Shown here: positions 62,183-64,000 of the stretch, one piece after another | How the letters are laid out: each line of letters begins with the position of its first letter | How positions within the stretch are numbered: the first letter of the stretch is position 1 | Assembly (NCBI GenBank): GCA_016717855.1 | Contig: JADKEV010000009.1 | Location: 1-64,000, forward strand | DNA length: 64,000 bases | Direction of reading: 5' to 3' | From: Betaproteobacteria bacterium | GTDB taxonomy: Bacteria > Pseudomonadota > Gammaproteobacteria > Burkholderiales > Casimicrobiaceae | Translations under genes and position numbers: made by a program | Notes under the pieces: generated by a model | Told to the model about the DNA's origin: nothing | Seen by the model: only the letters and a program-made list of their open reading frames with translations | Databases searched by the model: none

Positions 62183-64000
62183 ATGATCAACAACCTTCTC
62201 AGAAAAGTCTTCGGGAGCCGGAATGACCGGCTGATCAAACAGTACAGCCGCGCGGTCCGGCGCATCAACGACCTGGAACCCTCGATGGTCGCGCTGTCCG
62301 ACAGCGACCTGCGCGCCAAGACGGCTGCGTTCAAGGAACGGGTCGCCAATGGCGAAGGACTGGATGCCATTCTCCCGGAGGCGTTTGCCGTGGTCCGGGA
62401 GGCGAGCAAGCGGGTTCTCGGGCAGCGGCACTTCGATGTGCAGCTCATCGGCGGCATGGTGCTCAATGACGGCAAGATCGCCGAAATGCGCACCGGCGAG
62501 GGCAAGACGCTGGTTGCCACGCTGCCTTCCTATCTGAACGCCCTGACGGACAATGGCGTGCATATTGTCACCGTCAATGATTACCTGGCGCGATTCCATG
62601 CCGATTGGATGGGGCGGATCCACAAGTTCCTGGGATTGACGGTCGGCGTGATTCTCACCCAGCAGCCCAACAGCGACAAGCAGGCGGCGTACGGCTCCGA
62701 CATCACGTACGGCACCAACAACGAATTCGGCTTTGACTATCTGCGCGACAACATGGAGTACCAGGTCGCCGACCGCCGCCAGCGCGGCCTTCACTATGCG
62801 ATCGTGGACGAGGTGGACTCCATCCTGATCGACGAAGCGCGCACGCCGCTGATCATCTCCGGCCAGGCCGACGACAACGTCGAAATGTACTATCGGCTGA
62901 ACGAGCTCGCGCCCCGGCTGGTGCGCCAGTCGGCCGAGGAAGGCGAGGGCGACTACTGGGTCGACGAGAAACAGCACCAGGTGCTGCTCTCCGAAGCCGG
63001 CCATGAGCACGCCGAGCAGCTGCTGGGCAAGGCAGGCCTGCTGCCAATTGGCTCCAGCCTGTACGACGCGGCCAACATCGCGCTGATGCATCACCTGCAC
63101 GCGGCACTGCGCGCGCACGCGCTGTATCACCGCGACCAGCAATACGTGGTGCAGGACGGCGAAGTGATCATCGTCGACGAATTCACCGGGCGCCTGATGT
63201 CGGGCCGCCGCTGGTCCGACGGTCTGCATCAGGCCGTCGAAGCCAAGGAAGGCGTGGCCATCCAGCGCGAGAACCAGACGCTGGCCTCGATCACCTTCCA
63301 GAACTATTTCCGCATGTACGGCAAGCTCGCCGGGATGACGGGCACGGCCGACACCGAGGCCTATGAATTCCAGCAGATCTATAACCTGGAGACCGTGGTC
63401 ATACCGACGCACCGCCCGATGATCCGGGACGACCGCAACGACCAGGTGTTCAAGACTGCCGACGAGAAGCATGCGGCCGTGATCCTGGACATCCGCGAGT
63501 GCTTCAACAAGGCGCAACCGGTGCTGGTGGGCACGACGTCGATCGAGAATTCCGAACTGCTCTCGGGCCTGCTGGACAAGGAGAAGCTCGCCCACCAGGT
63601 GCTCAACGCCAAGCAGCACGCGCGCGAGGCGGAGATCGTGGCGCAGGCCGGCAGGCCCGGCGCCATCACCATCGCCACCAACATGGCGGGCCGCGGCACG
63701 GACATCGTGCTGGGCGGCAGCTTCGACTACGAAATCATGCGCATCCGGGACGATGAAACGCTGCCGCCGGACGAAAAGGAGAAGCGGATCGCGGTGTTCA
63801 AGGCGGAATGGCAGCTGCGGCACGAGGCCGTCGTCGCCTCCGGCGGGCTGCACATCATCGGCACCGAGCGGCACGAGTCGCGGCGCATCGACAACCAGCT
63901 GCGCGGACGCGCCGGCCGCCAAGGCGACCCCGGCTCGTCGCGCTTCTATCTCTCGCTCGACGACCAGTTGATGCGGATCTTCGCCGGCGACCGGATGAAG
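62183..64000 (+). CDS. secA: preprotein translocase ATPase SecA (partial, runs off the window)
   Basis: The first 606 residues of SecA. Walker A MRTGEGKT is at 102-109, the DEVD box (DEVDSILIDEAR) starts at 209, and the preprotein cross-linking domain and NBD2 follow (GTTSIENSELLS; TIATNMAGRGTDIVLGG; GTERHESRRIDNQLRGRAGRQGDPGSSRFYLS). The helical wing, scaffold and zinc-binding C-terminus lie beyond the edge. No good SD precedes ATG 62183, and no SecM-like leader is visible. It drives Sec export through SecYEG. Confidence 0.97.
   Translation, partial: MINNLLRKVFGSRNDRLIKQYSRAVRRINDLEPSMVALSDSDLRAKTAAFKERVANGEGLDAILPEAFAVVREASKRVLGQRHFDVQLIGGMVLNDGKIAEMRTGEGKTLVATLPSYLNALTDNGVHIVTVNDYLARFHADWMGRIHKFLGLTVGVILTQQPNSDKQAAYGSDITYGTNNEFGFDYLRDNMEYQVADRRQRGLHYAIVDEVDSILIDEARTPLIISGQADDNVEMYYRLNELAPRLVRQSAEEGEGDYWVDEKQHQVLLSEAGHEHAEQLLGKAGLLPIGSSLYDAANIALMHHLHAALRAHALYHRDQQYVVQDGEVIIVDEFTGRLMSGRRWSDGLHQAVEAKEGVAIQRENQTLASITFQNYFRMYGKLAGMTGTADTEAYEFQQIYNLETVVIPTHRPMIRDDRNDQVFKTADEKHAAVILDIRECFNKAQPVLVGTTSIENSELLSGLLDKEKLAHQVLNAKQHAREAEIVAQAGRPGAITIATNMAGRGTDIVLGGSFDYEIMRIRDDETLPPDEKEKRIAVFKAEWQLRHEAVVASGGLHIIGTERHESRRIDNQLRGRAGRQGDPGSSRFYLSLDDQLMRIFAGDRMK

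Overview
The window looks like chromosomal DNA of a GC-rich betaproteobacterium, most likely near Burkholderiales. This rests on the complete 17-gene dcw cluster (mraZ to lpxC) followed by a DciA-like gene, an M23 peptidase and secA, on a BPSS1780-type membrane protein, on an IPTL-CTERM-like sorting motif, and on a paired DUF1800/DUF1501 operon. Three features point to an environmental or metagenome-derived assembly: a run of 74 C residues followed by 7 G, and two genes broken by single-base frameshifts.

Positions 1-6.7 kb hold a cut-off LysR regulator with a dyad-containing promoter facing a 39-residue membrane peptide, a VOC-family remnant, and a sugar-oxidation group: enolase-superfamily dehydratase, SMP-30 lactonase, frameshifted aldose 1-epimerase, short-chain dehydrogenase and 2OG-Fe(II) oxygenase. 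A GNAT acetyltransferase and a YjdF-like membrane protein follow. After the poly-C tract comes a 9.4 kb gene for a giant secreted RHS/YD-repeat protein (about 3,121 residues) with an exosortase-type signal in the middle rather than at its end, then a winged-helix/TPR regulator.

Positions 18-37 kb are a carbohydrate-acid region. An IlvD/EDD dehydratase, a small membrane protein, an HpaI-type aldolase and a DUF1330-like protein form a leftward operon whose chemistry fits a non-phosphorylative (Dahms-type) pentose or deoxysugar pathway. The lactonase, dehydrogenase and epimerase at 2-5 kb would supply its earlier steps, and a GH31 alpha-xylosidase could supply the sugar. Two ABC importers follow: a NitT/TauT-type one with a cupin, and a PotABCD/MalK-type one. 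A FadR-type GntR regulator sits between them, and then come fructuronate reductase and uronate isomerase. No classical mannonate dehydratase (UxuA) is present.

Positions 37-41 kb carry a START-like secreted protein and the DUF1501/DUF1800 pair, the latter frameshifted. From 41.5 kb a well-formed sigma70 promoter overlapping MraZ boxes drives the dcw cluster, where most genes overlap by 1-11 bases. The ftsW/murG junction contains a duplicated ftsW tail. The window ends inside secA.

A REP-like element (core CGTAGGATGGGTGGAGCG...) occurs at four loci in the first 29 kb and was not seen in the dcw region. No tRNA, rRNA, CRISPR array or intact transposase was recognised. Nothing here is clearly a new system. 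The best candidates for follow-up are the giant RHS protein with its mid-protein signal and membrane-active-looking C-terminus, the ftsW-tail duplication, and the LysR/micropeptide pair.
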